DNA of 64,000 bases from Halovulum sp039180525. Its GTDB lineage: Bacteria > Pseudomonadota > Alphaproteobacteria > Rhodobacterales > Rhodobacteraceae. Of this stretch, positions 25,025-32,359 are shown piece by piece. Numbering within the stretch: the first letter of the stretch is position 1; the number at the start of each line of letters is the position of its first letter. The position numbers and the translations under genes are program-made. The stretch is from positions 3,867 through 67,866 of the forward strand of contig JBCDDF010000013.1 of assembly GCA_039180525.1 (NCBI GenBank), read 5' to 3'. The notes beneath the pieces are model-generated. The model was not told the origin of the DNA. It did no database searches and saw only the letters and a program-made list of their open reading frames with translations.

Positions 25025-25624
25025 TTACTCGCCGCGCCCGCTGACCATGCGTCGCAGGATCGCGTCCCGATCCACCAGGTGGTGCTTCAGCGCCGCGCCG
25101 ATATGCAGCCCCAGGATCAGCACCAGGCCCAGGCTGGAGAGGAAATGCGCGGTGTGGAAAATCGACTCCAAACTCTCCGTCCCGGTGGGGAAAGGATCCG
25201 GCATCTCAAACAGGCCGAAGACCATGTTCTTGATCTGCGTCGGATAGGCATCGGCGTTGTTCAAGGGTGAGGCGGAGGCCATCAACCAACCGGTCAGCGG
25301 CATGATGAAGATCAGTCCGTAAAGCGCGAAGTGGCTGGCATGCGACGCGGCCTTCTGCCAGCCCGGCATCGCGTCGGGCAGCTTCGGCGTTGGGTTTGCC
25401 AAACGCCAGACCACCCGCAGAACCGCCAGCACGAAGACCGTGAAGCCGAAGCTTTTGTGCATCTGCGTCAATTCCACCCGCTGCCCGATCCCCTCTAACG
25501 TGTCGGGGATGAAGTTCGACATATAGATGCCGACGACCAGCAGGATGACGATCATGAGCGCCATGACCCAATGAAGCACCCGTGCGGGCCAGCCCCAGGC
25601 GGTTTCGGAATTCATGGCGCTCAT
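25025..25624 (-). CDS. Cytochrome b561 family protein
   Basis: A 199-residue inner-membrane di-haem cytochrome with four transmembrane segments. Haem-ligand histidines are visible near the start (RVLHWVMALM), in QMHKSFGF, in HASHFALYG and in the last helix (LGLHIGAALKHH). It lies 10 bp after yceI on the same strand, the widely conserved yceI-cytochrome b561 pair linked to oxidative or isoprenoid-quinone stress. The ATG at 25624 was chosen for its AAGGAG six bases upstream; MNSE at 25615 is a weaker alternative. Confidence 0.88.
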   Translation of the reverse strand: MSAMNSETAWGWPARVLHWVMALMIVILLVVGIYMSNFIPDTLEGIGQRVELTQMHKSFGFTVFVLAVLRVVWRLANPTPKLPDAMPGWQKAASHASHFALYGLIFIMPLTGWLMASASPLNNADAYPTQIKNMVFGLFEMPDPFPTGTESLESIFHTAHFLSSLGLVLILGLHIGAALKHHLVDRDAILRRMVSGRGE

Positions 25625-25634
25625 GGTGTTCTCC

Positions 25635-26219
25635 TTACGAGGCGTCCGCGGCGGCGCCCAACTCAAGATCGACTGTAAACGGAACTACCGCACCCACGGC
25701 CGGTGCGAAATGGTCAACGCCGAATTCGGTGCGGTCGATCTCTCCGGCCAGGTGAAAGCCGGCGATCTGCCGGGTCGCATCGAACGGGTTGGGTCCCAGC
25801 TTGCGCAACTCGGCCTCGAACGTCATTTCCTGGGTCACACCGCGGATGGTCAGATCGCCGGTGACGGTGGCGGTGTTGTCGCCGGTCTGTTCGATCGCTG
25901 TGGAAACGAAGGTGATCTCGGGGTGGTTGGCGACATCCAGAAAGTCCGACCCGCGGACATGCTCGTCCCGTGCCTCCCAGAACGTGTCGATGCTCTCGGT
26001 TTGAATGACGAACTCGACCGAGGCGGCCTCGATGTTCTCTGGGTTCAGGTTCACGGTCGCATCGAATTCGCGGAAGGCCCCGTTGGTGGTGGAAAAGCCC
26101 AGATGATCGACCGAAAACAGGATCTGGGTGTGCGATTTGTCCAGTTCCCATTCAAAGGCGGACACGGCGAAAGGCGTGGCGGCCAGGGCGGCGGCAAAGG
26201 CGAGTGTGCGCAGCGGCAT
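25635..26219 (-). CDS. YceI family periplasmic lipid-binding protein
   Basis: This 194-residue protein has a signal peptide (MPLRTLAFAAALAATPFAVS, cleaved near residue 21) and the YceI lipocalin-like barrel beginning WELDKSHTQILFSVDHLGFS. Family members bind polyisoprenoids or related lipids in the periplasm. It is the first gene of a two-gene unit with cytochrome b561. The start is set by the signal peptide. The upstream spacer holds GTTC-GCTTCT-GAAC (26291-26304), a small inverted repeat that might be an operator. Confidence 0.9.
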   Translation of the reverse strand: MPLRTLAFAAALAATPFAVSAFEWELDKSHTQILFSVDHLGFSTTNGAFREFDATVNLNPENIEAASVEFVIQTESIDTFWEARDEHVRGSDFLDVANHPEITFVSTAIEQTGDNTATVTGDLTIRGVTQEMTFEAELRKLGPNPFDATRQIAGFHLAGEIDRTEFGVDHFAPAVGAVVPFTVDLELGAAADAS

Positions 26220-26352
26220 GTCAAAGGCTCCTGAGGTTGACGTGCACGGACATATGGGCGCAGGCGGCCGATTGTCACGCGCCAAGCACGGTTCGCTTCT
26301 GAACAGATAGTGCCAGTTTTGGAAACAATGCGCCACCCCGGCCGCGATTGCC

Positions 26353-27228
26353 TCAGCGCGTGGGCACCGGTACGTCGCCCCGGTAATCGTAGAAGCCGCG
26401 GTCCGTCTTGCGCCCCAGCCAGCCCGCCTCGACATACTTCACCAAAAGCGGGCAAGGCCGGTACTTGGTGTCCGCCAGGCCGTCATGCAGAACGTTCATG
26501 ATCGCCAGACAGGTGTCGAGCCCGATGAAATCGGCCAACTCGAACGGCCCCATGGGATGGTTCGCACCGAGTTTCAAAGACGTATCGATCGATTGAACCG
26601 AACCCACGCCCTCGTAGAGCGTGTAAATCGCCTCGTTGATCATCGGCATCAGGATGCGGTTGACGATGAAGGCCGGGAAATCTTCGGAGCTTGCTGCGGT
26701 CTTGCCCAGGGTCTGGACGATCCGTTGCAGTTTCTGGAACGTGTCCTCGTCGGTGGCGATGCCGCGGATCAGTTCGACCAGTTGCATCACGGGGACCGGG
26801 TTCATGAAATGAAAGCCCATGAAGCGCTCTGGCCGGTCCGTGCCCGAGGCGAGCCGGGTAATGGAGATCGAAGACGTGTTCGAGGTCAAAATCGTGTGAT
26901 CGGCCAGATGCGGCGCAAGATCCTTGAAGATCTGGTGCTTGAGCGCCTCGTTTTCGGTTGCCGCCTCGATGACCAGATCGGCCGCGCCCACCGGCGCGAT
27001 GTCGGTCCCGCGGGAGATTCGCGCCAGCGCCGCCGATTTGTCGTCGGCACCGATGCGCTCACGGGCGATCGCGCGGTCAAGATTGGCGGTGATCGTCTCG
27101 ATGGCCCGGTCAAGCGCGTCTTGGGAGACATCGGTCAGCGCGACGTCATAGCCGGCCTGCGCAAACACCTGCGCGATGCCGTTGCCCATCTGCCCCGCGC
27201 CGATCACACCGATGGTCTTGATATCCAC
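26353..27228 (-). CDS. hbdA: 3-hydroxybutyryl-CoA dehydrogenase
   Basis: Reduces acetoacetyl-CoA or oxidises 3-hydroxybutyryl-CoA with NAD(P); used in fatty-acid, PHB and acetate metabolism. The 291-residue product has the Rossmann motif GVIGAGQMGNGIA at its start, the conserved FMGFHFMNPVPVM with the catalytic histidine, and the C-terminal dimerisation part with NHPMGPFELADFIGLD. The start is the GTG at 27228: it has GGGGAG eight bases upstream and gives the Rossmann strand at the normal distance; the nearby ATG is out of frame. It follows etfBA and a DUF1330 gene on the same strand. Confidence 0.93.
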   Translation of the reverse strand: MDIKTIGVIGAGQMGNGIAQVFAQAGYDVALTDVSQDALDRAIETITANLDRAIARERIGADDKSAALARISRGTDIAPVGAADLVIEAATENEALKHQIFKDLAPHLADHTILTSNTSSISITRLASGTDRPERFMGFHFMNPVPVMQLVELIRGIATDEDTFQKLQRIVQTLGKTAASSEDFPAFIVNRILMPMINEAIYTLYEGVGSVQSIDTSLKLGANHPMGPFELADFIGLDTCLAIMNVLHDGLADTKYRPCPLLVKYVEAGWLGRKTDRGFYDYRGDVPVPTR

Positions 27229-27293
27229 GTCGCATGCTCCCCGGTCTTTTGGACTGCTTATGCCAATCGGCGACGCGCGACAACGCCGGCGGG

Positions 27294-27695
27294 TCAGCCC
27301 GTATGGGTGTCGGTCAGCGCGATCAGGCGGCTGTCTTCCAGCGCTGCCCGGCGGTGATGGGCGACGGCCCGATAGGACGGGTCGGCCAGCATCTTCACAA
27401 AGGCATCCAGACTGGGATAGCTGGCGACAAAGGCGATGTCCCATCGATCCGGGCCGATCAGCACAAGCCGCGGATGACCCTGCCAGACGATCCGCCCGCC
27501 CGAACGGGCGAAGACCGGGCCGATGTCGTTTTGGTAGGTGGCATAGGCCTGGGCACCCGTGGCGCCCGCATCGGGACTGTCGTCGGGATAGGCCGCACGG
27601 TCGCGCAGCCGGATCAGGTTAAGCATCTCGACCGGAGCCGCGCCTGGCAGCGCCTGTAGCGCTGCGATCTGCGCGGGCTCCGGGTCGATATGCAC
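27294..27695 (-). CDS. DUF1330 domain protein
   Basis: This 133-residue protein matches DUF1330, a small ferredoxin-like alpha/beta-barrel fold related to dimeric monooxygenase-like proteins. The core is visible as VEMLNLIRLRDRAAYP, followed by IVWQGHPRLVLIGPDRWD and the family-typical FVASYPSLDAFVKMLADPSY. Function is unknown. It begins with GTG only 6 bp after the etfA stop and lies between etfA and hbdA, so it appears to be a member of that operon. It has no metal or cofactor motif that I recognise. Confidence 0.82.
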   Translation of the reverse strand: MHIDPEPAQIAALQALPGAAPVEMLNLIRLRDRAAYPDDSPDAGATGAQAYATYQNDIGPVFARSGGRIVWQGHPRLVLIGPDRWDIAFVASYPSLDAFVKMLADPSYRAVAHHRRAALEDSRLIALTDTHTG

Positions 27696-27701
27696 CGCCG
27701 G

Positions 27702-28631
27702 TCAGCCCAGCGATTCCTCCAGCTTCGGCACCGCTTCGAACAGATCGGCGACCAGGCCGTAATCGGCGACCTGGAAGATCGGCGCCTCTTCGTCCTTGTT
27801 GATGGCGACGATGACTTTGCTGTCCTTCATGCCGGCCAAGTGCTGGATCGCGCCGGAAATGCCGACGGCGATGTAAAGCTCAGGCGCCACCACCTTGCCG
27901 GTCTGGCCGACCTGCCAATCATTGGGCGCATAGCCCGAGTCGACCGCCGCGCGGGAGGCGCCGATGGCCGCCCCCAGCTTGTCGGCCAGTTTCTCGATCA
28001 GGGCGAAGTTTTCCTCCGACCCGACGCCGCGCCCGCCGGACACGATGACCTTGGCCGAGGTCAGCTCGGGGCGGTCGGTTTCCTCGACCTTGTCCTCGAC
28101 CCACTCGCTCAGCCCCGGATTGTCGGCGGCGGCGATCTTTTCCACCGGTGCAGAGCCCCCTTCGGCGGCGGTGTCGAAACTGGCGGTGCGAATGGTGAAA
28201 ACCTTGGTTGCGTCCACCGATTTCACGGTCTGGATGGCGTTGCCGGCGTAGATCGGACGCTCGAACGTATCGGCATCGACGATGCCAGAGATGTCGGTGA
28301 CCACCATCACGTCCAGCAGCGCCGCCACCCGGGGCAGGACGTTCTTGCCGTTGACCGTGGCCGGTGCCGCGATGTGGCTGTAGTCGCCGGCCAGGCTGAC
28401 GATCAGCGCCGCGATCGGTTCGGCCAGTCCGTTGCCATAGGCCGCATCCTCGGCGCACAGCACCTTGGCGACACCGTCGAGCTTTGCCGCGGCTTCTGCC
28501 GCGCCGCCGCAATCCGCCCCGGCGCACAGCACCGTCACATCGCCCAGCGACTTCACCGCCGTCAGCGCCTTGCCAGTCAGATCGACGGACAATTCGCCGC
28601 CCGTGACTTCGGCCAGAAGAAGAACCGCCAT
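27702..28631 (-). CDS. etfA: Electron transfer flavoprotein alpha subunit
   Basis: EtfA holds the FAD of the electron transfer flavoprotein, which takes electrons from acyl-CoA dehydrogenases (such as the mcd product) to ETF:ubiquinone oxidoreductase. The 309-residue product has the C-terminal FAD domain with SGGRGVGSEENF, GQTGKVVAPELYIAVG and the tail INKDEEAPIFQVADYG. The ATG overlaps the etfB stop by one base (TGATG), so expression of the two subunits is coupled. Confidence 0.97.
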   Translation of the reverse strand: MAVLLLAEVTGGELSVDLTGKALTAVKSLGDVTVLCAGADCGGAAEAAAKLDGVAKVLCAEDAAYGNGLAEPIAALIVSLAGDYSHIAAPATVNGKNVLPRVAALLDVMVVTDISGIVDADTFERPIYAGNAIQTVKSVDATKVFTIRTASFDTAAEGGSAPVEKIAAADNPGLSEWVEDKVEETDRPELTSAKVIVSGGRGVGSEENFALIEKLADKLGAAIGASRAAVDSGYAPNDWQVGQTGKVVAPELYIAVGISGAIQHLAGMKDSKVIVAINKDEEAPIFQVADYGLVADLFEAVPKLEESLG

Positions 28632-29392
28632 CAGATCACCCCCGCTTCGTCTTTGAGTTTCGCGACCAGTTCATCGACCGAACCGACCATGACGCCGGCG
28701 GCCCGTTCCGCCGGTTCGCCGGTTTTAACCACGCTCAGCCGCGGTGTGACGTCGACGCCGTAGTCGGCCGGTGTCTTTTCCTCCAGCGGCTTTTTCTTCG
28801 CCTTCATAATGTTGGGCAGGCTGGCATAACGCGGCTCGTTCAGGCGCAGATCCACGGTCACGATCGCCGGCATCTTGACCTTGATGGTCTGCAGGCCGCC
28901 ATCGACCTCGCGGGTGACCACCGCATGGTCGCCTTCGACGCCAAGCTCGGACGCATAGGTCGCCTGGCTCCAGCCAAGAAGGGCGCTCAGCATCTGGCCG
29001 GTGGCGTTCATGTCGTTGTCGATCGCCTGCTTGCCGCAGATCACCAGCCCGGGCTGCTCGGCATCGACCACCGCTTTCAACAGCTTGGCGACCGCCAGCG
29101 GCTCGATGTCCTGATGCACGTCATCGGCGGCGATGATCAGGATCGCACGGTCAGCCCCCATGGCCAGCGCGGTGCGCAGCGTTTCCTGTGCCTGTTTAAC
29201 GCCGATGGAGACGGCGATGACTTCCTCGACGCTGCCGGCCTCTTTCATCCGGATCGCCTCTTCGACGGCGATCTCGTCGAACGGGTTCATCGACATCTTG
29301 ACGTTGGCCAGGTCCACCCCGGACCCGTCGGCCTTTACGCGGACCTTCACGTTGTAGTCGATCACACGTTTGACCGGGACCAGAACTTTCAT
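28631..29392 (-). CDS. etfB: Electron transfer flavoprotein beta subunit
   Basis: EtfB binds AMP and pairs with EtfA. The 253-residue product starts MKVLVPVKRVIDYNVKVRV, with the family motifs VDLANVKMSMNPFDEIAVEEA and the recognition loop near ADYGVD. The ATG at 29392 was chosen because it starts the first beta-strand; the ORF continues 14 codons upstream without similarity. First gene of the unit etfB-etfA-DUF1330-hbdA. A palindrome resembling an acyl-CoA-metabolism regulator site lies about 160 bp upstream. Confidence 0.97.
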   Translation of the reverse strand: MKVLVPVKRVIDYNVKVRVKADGSGVDLANVKMSMNPFDEIAVEEAIRMKEAGSVEEVIAVSIGVKQAQETLRTALAMGADRAILIIAADDVHQDIEPLAVAKLLKAVVDAEQPGLVICGKQAIDNDMNATGQMLSALLGWSQATYASELGVEGDHAVVTREVDGGLQTIKVKMPAIVTVDLRLNEPRYASLPNIMKAKKKPLEEKTPADYGVDVTPRLSVVKTGEPAERAAGVMVGSVDELVAKLKDEAGVI

Positions 29393-29553
29393 CTGCGTTC
29401 TCCCTAAATGCGCCCTTTGCGGGCGCGAGTGCATGCCTATTGTCGGCCGAATTCAATGCGGCGTCTTGTTCAGGGCTGGCATTGCCGGCGCTGGCCCCCT
29501 GCCGGGAATATCTTGCGAAAGCGCCCGGCTCGCAAGCGGTGCTGACATAAGTG

Positions 29554-29568
29554 TTACGTTAACGTCAA
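29554..29568. promoter_or_regulatory. Palindrome ACGTTAACGT, candidate operator of the etfBA-hbdA unit
   Basis: TTACGTTAACGTCAA contains the perfect 10-bp palindrome ACGTTAACGT. It lies about 160 bp upstream of etfB and overlaps the last codon region of the adenosyltransferase gene. Its form resembles the ACGT-n2-ACGT sites reported for LiuR, the MerR-type regulator of branched-chain acyl-CoA degradation. The similarity is from memory and the regulator is not in the window. Confidence 0.35.
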
Positions 29569-30140
29569 GTACGGTTCGCGCCCGGCACCCACAACACGTC
29601 CTGCGCGCCGTTGTCGTTGGCCACGCGCCCGGTGACGAAGAACCAGTCGCTCAGCCGGTTGAGGTAGCGCAGCGCATCCTCGTTGACCGCCTCGGTCGCC
29701 GACAACTCCACCACCAGCCGTTCGGCGCGGCGGCAGGTCGTCCGGCACAGGTGCAAATGTGCGGCCAGCGCGGTGCCGCCGGGCAGAATAAAGCTTTTGA
29801 GCGTTTGCAGGTCCGCGTTCATGGCGTCGATTTCCGCCTCCAGCCGGTCCACCTGCGCCGGCGCCATCCGCAGGGGCGGATAGTCGCGTTCGTCGTCGCG
29901 GTCCATGTCCGGTGTGCACAGATCCGCGCCGAGGTCGAACAGATCGTTCTGGATGCGCGCGAGTCCGGCATCCAGATCCCCCGACGCATGCAGGCGTGCC
30001 AGACCCACGGTCGCGTTGGTTTCGTCCACCGTACCATAGGCGGTGACGCGGACCGAGTGTTTGGCCACCCGCGTGCCGTTGCCCAGTGCGGTGTCGCCGG
30101 CATCACCGGTGCGGGTATAGATCTTGTTCAGCGTCACCAT
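29565..30140 (-). CDS. Cob(I)yrinic acid a,c-diamide adenosyltransferase, PduO type
   Basis: The enzyme attaches the 5'-deoxyadenosyl group of ATP to cob(I)alamin, giving coenzyme B12. The 191-residue product shows the PduO motifs: the ATP-binding TRTGDAGDT at the N-terminus, VRVTAYGTVDETNA, and RTTCRRAERLVVELS near the C-terminus. Adenosyl-B12 is the cofactor of ethylmalonyl-CoA and methylmalonyl-CoA mutases, so the enzyme serves the same pathway as the mcd product. It begins 4 bp after the HIG1 gene. Confidence 0.93.
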   Translation of the reverse strand: MVTLNKIYTRTGDAGDTALGNGTRVAKHSVRVTAYGTVDETNATVGLARLHASGDLDAGLARIQNDLFDLGADLCTPDMDRDDERDYPPLRMAPAQVDRLEAEIDAMNADLQTLKSFILPGGTALAAHLHLCRTTCRRAERLVVELSATEAVNEDALRYLNRLSDWFFVTGRVANDNGAQDVLWVPGANRT

Positions 30141-30144
30141 AACC

Positions 30145-30348
30145 TCAGCCCCCGCTTGAGAAGTAGACGACGGCCAAGATGATCAGCACCGCGATGAACT
30201 GCGTCAAAAGCCTCAGCCGCATGATCTTGTTGGCATATTTGCGATTGAACTCACCGCCCTTGGCAAAGGCGCCGACGCCGACCAGCAGTACGCCCACCAC
30301 GACCAGGCACGCAAACAGCGCGACGTAGAAAAACGGGTTATCTGCCAT
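30145..30348 (-). CDS. HIG1-domain twin transmembrane protein
   Basis: This 67-residue protein has two transmembrane helices (about 7-28 and 46-64) joined by a basic loop, RKYANKIMRLRLLTQ, which matches the HIG1 signature. HIG1 proteins help assemble or tune cytochrome c oxidase in mitochondria; the bacterial forms are little studied. The ATG at 30348 has GGAGGA in front. It is the first gene of a pair with the adenosyltransferase (4-bp gap). Confidence 0.85.
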   Translation of the reverse strand: MADNPFFYVALFACLVVVGVLLVGVGAFAKGGEFNRKYANKIMRLRLLTQFIAVLIILAVVYFSSGG

Positions 30349-30402
30349 TTTGTCCTCCGGATGGCGCCACCTAAGCCGGGCGGGCGGCAAGTCACGCGAA
30401 AT

Positions 30403-31239
30403 TCAGGCGTTGCGCAAAAGCCGGTCCAGCAGCCGGGTCGGCAATGCCCGGCGCGCGATGTTCATCGCATAAGTCGGCGTGGTCACGAAATAGCGCGGAT
30501 GCGGCCGCGGGCTCTCCAGCGCATGCGCCAGTTTCGCCGTCACCGCCGCGGCCGGCAGCTGGAACCGGTCCGGCTTGCCCTTTTCGTCGGCATAGAGCCG
30601 CGGGATCACGTGGCTTTCATAGAACTCGCGGCGGGGGCGCGTCCGCCAGTCGATCCAGCGTTCGAAATGCGGGATCGATTTCGCGCGGATACGGGAGGTG
30701 ACGGGGCCGGGCTCGATCAGGACGAAATGCAGATCGGGAATGTCATTTTCCAGCCGGTAGGTGTCCGTCAGCCCCTCCAACGCGAATTTGGTGGCGATAT
30801 AGGCGCCGCGGACCCGCAAGGCGATCAGGCCCAGCACGGAGGAGTTGTTGACCACCCGGCCATGGCCCTGCGCGCGAAAGGTCGGCATCAGCCGGTTGAT
30901 CAGATCGGCCTGCCCGAAGAGGTTGGTCTCGAAGATATCGCGCAGCGCATCGCGGGGCAGGTCGGCGGCCAACCCGGGCACTGCGAAGGCGCCGTTGTTG
31001 AATAGCGCGTCCAGCGTGCCCCCCGTGCGGGAGAGGGCTTGGTCGACCGCGGCGGCCAGACTGTCCTCATCGGCATAGTCGAGCGGGAAGGATTCCAGCC
31101 CCTCGCGCTCCAGCCGGGCGCAGTCCTCTTGTTTGCGACAGGTCGCGAACACCCGCCATCCGCGGCGGCTCAGCCCGTGTGCGGCGTCATAGCCGATCCC
31201 CGAAGAGCAGCCGGTGATGAGAACGGTTTTGGGGGGCAT
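30403..31239 (-). CDS. Short-chain dehydrogenase/reductase
   Basis: A classical SDR of 278 residues from the ATG at 31239. The nucleotide-binding motif is TGCSSGIGYDAA, the structural NN motif is LFNNGAFA, and the catalytic residues are Ser in NNSSVLGLI and Tyr-Lys in YIATKFALEGLTD. It resembles the retinol-dehydrogenase-like SDRs with a longer C-terminal region. The substrate cannot be told. An ATG at 31266 would add nine residues. It is divergent from the DMT transporter gene. Confidence 0.88.
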   Translation of the reverse strand: MPPKTVLITGCSSGIGYDAAHGLSRRGWRVFATCRKQEDCARLEREGLESFPLDYADEDSLAAAVDQALSRTGGTLDALFNNGAFAVPGLAADLPRDALRDIFETNLFGQADLINRLMPTFRAQGHGRVVNNSSVLGLIALRVRGAYIATKFALEGLTDTYRLENDIPDLHFVLIEPGPVTSRIRAKSIPHFERWIDWRTRPRREFYESHVIPRLYADEKGKPDRFQLPAAAVTAKLAHALESPRPHPRYFVTTPTYAMNIARRALPTRLLDRLLRNA

Positions 31240-31366
31240 GCGGGCGACTTTCGGTGGTACGCGCATTGCCTAGACGGGACCGGCCATCGCGGCAAGGGCC
31301 CGGCCCGTCGCTTTCGGCCGTGACGTGCCGGCCCGCCCCACCTAAACGAGACAGCGGAGGATGGTC

Positions 31367-32320
31367 ATGCGCATTTTGGTCTCGCCGGTGCTGTTGGCGC
31401 CGCTTTTCGCAAGCGCCGCCGTTACGCTGTTTGCGTTGAACGACGCGGCGATGAAGCTGTTGAGCGGCGACTACGCGCTGCACCAGTTGGTGATGATCCG
31501 CTGCATCGTGGCGCTGGGCGTCGTGTTCGGTCTGATGGTCCCGCTCAGCGGCGGTTGGCGCGTGCTGCGGATGCAGCGCCCGGGGCTGCATGTGCTGCGG
31601 GCGGGGTGCGTGATCTTCGCGAACCTGACCTTTTTCCTGGGCCTGGCCGCGCTGCCTCTGGCCGAAGCCACGGCGATCTTTTTCGTCGGCCCGTTCCTGA
31701 TCACCATCTTTTCGGTGGTCTTTCTCGGCGAAACGGTCGGCCGGCGCCGGTGGGTCGCGGTGGCGGTCGGGTTGGCGGGCGTGCTGATCGTGCTGCGGCC
31801 CGGGACAACGACATTCCAGCCCGCCGCCGTGTTGCCGCTTGCGGCTGCGGTCGGCTATGCCGCGTTGAGCATTTTCACCCGCTACATGCGCGCGACGGAA
31901 AACGCGGTGTCGATGACTTTTTCCATCCAATTCGTCTTTCTGGTGGTGACAATCGTTCTGGGTCTGACCATCGGCGACGGCAAGTTCGCGGCGCAGGAAA
32001 ACCCGTCGCTGGCGTTCCTGTTCCGCGCGTGGGTCTGGCCCGCGGCCGGGGATTGGCCGATCATCGCGGCCTTGGGCGGCTTTGCGTCGATCGGCGGCTA
32101 CTTCGTCACCCAGGCGTATCGGCTGGGTGAGGCGGCGCTGGTGGCACCTTTTGAATACCTGGCTCTGCCACTCAGCATCGTCTTTGGCATCGCCTTTTTC
32201 GGCGAAAGACCCGATGCGGTGGCCTGGGCCGGGATTCTGCTGATCGCCGGTTCCGGGCTTTATACCGCGTGGCGGGAAAACCAGACCGGTCGGGTCGCGG
32301 GCGTGCGCCGGCGCGGGTGA
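31367..32320 (+). CDS. DMT superfamily (EamA) transporter
   Basis: A ten-helix inner-membrane transporter of 317 residues, made of two EamA repeats. The first repeat ends with EATAIFFVGPFLITIFSVVF and the second with YLALPLSIVFGIAFFGERPD, the family's typical fourth helix and loop. Substrates of this family are amino acids, nucleobases or metabolites; none can be assigned. I place the start at the ATG 31367 and not at 31361 because the GGAGG lies directly against 31361 but six bases before 31367. Confidence 0.88.
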   Translation: MRILVSPVLLAPLFASAAVTLFALNDAAMKLLSGDYALHQLVMIRCIVALGVVFGLMVPLSGGWRVLRMQRPGLHVLRAGCVIFANLTFFLGLAALPLAEATAIFFVGPFLITIFSVVFLGETVGRRRWVAVAVGLAGVLIVLRPGTTTFQPAAVLPLAAAVGYAALSIFTRYMRATENAVSMTFSIQFVFLVVTIVLGLTIGDGKFAAQENPSLAFLFRAWVWPAAGDWPIIAALGGFASIGGYFVTQAYRLGEAALVAPFEYLALPLSIVFGIAFFGERPDAVAWAGILLIAGSGLYTAWRENQTGRVAGVRRRG

Positions 32321-32359
32321 GCGCTGGACCGGCCAAGGGGACTCGGATACACAAGATGT

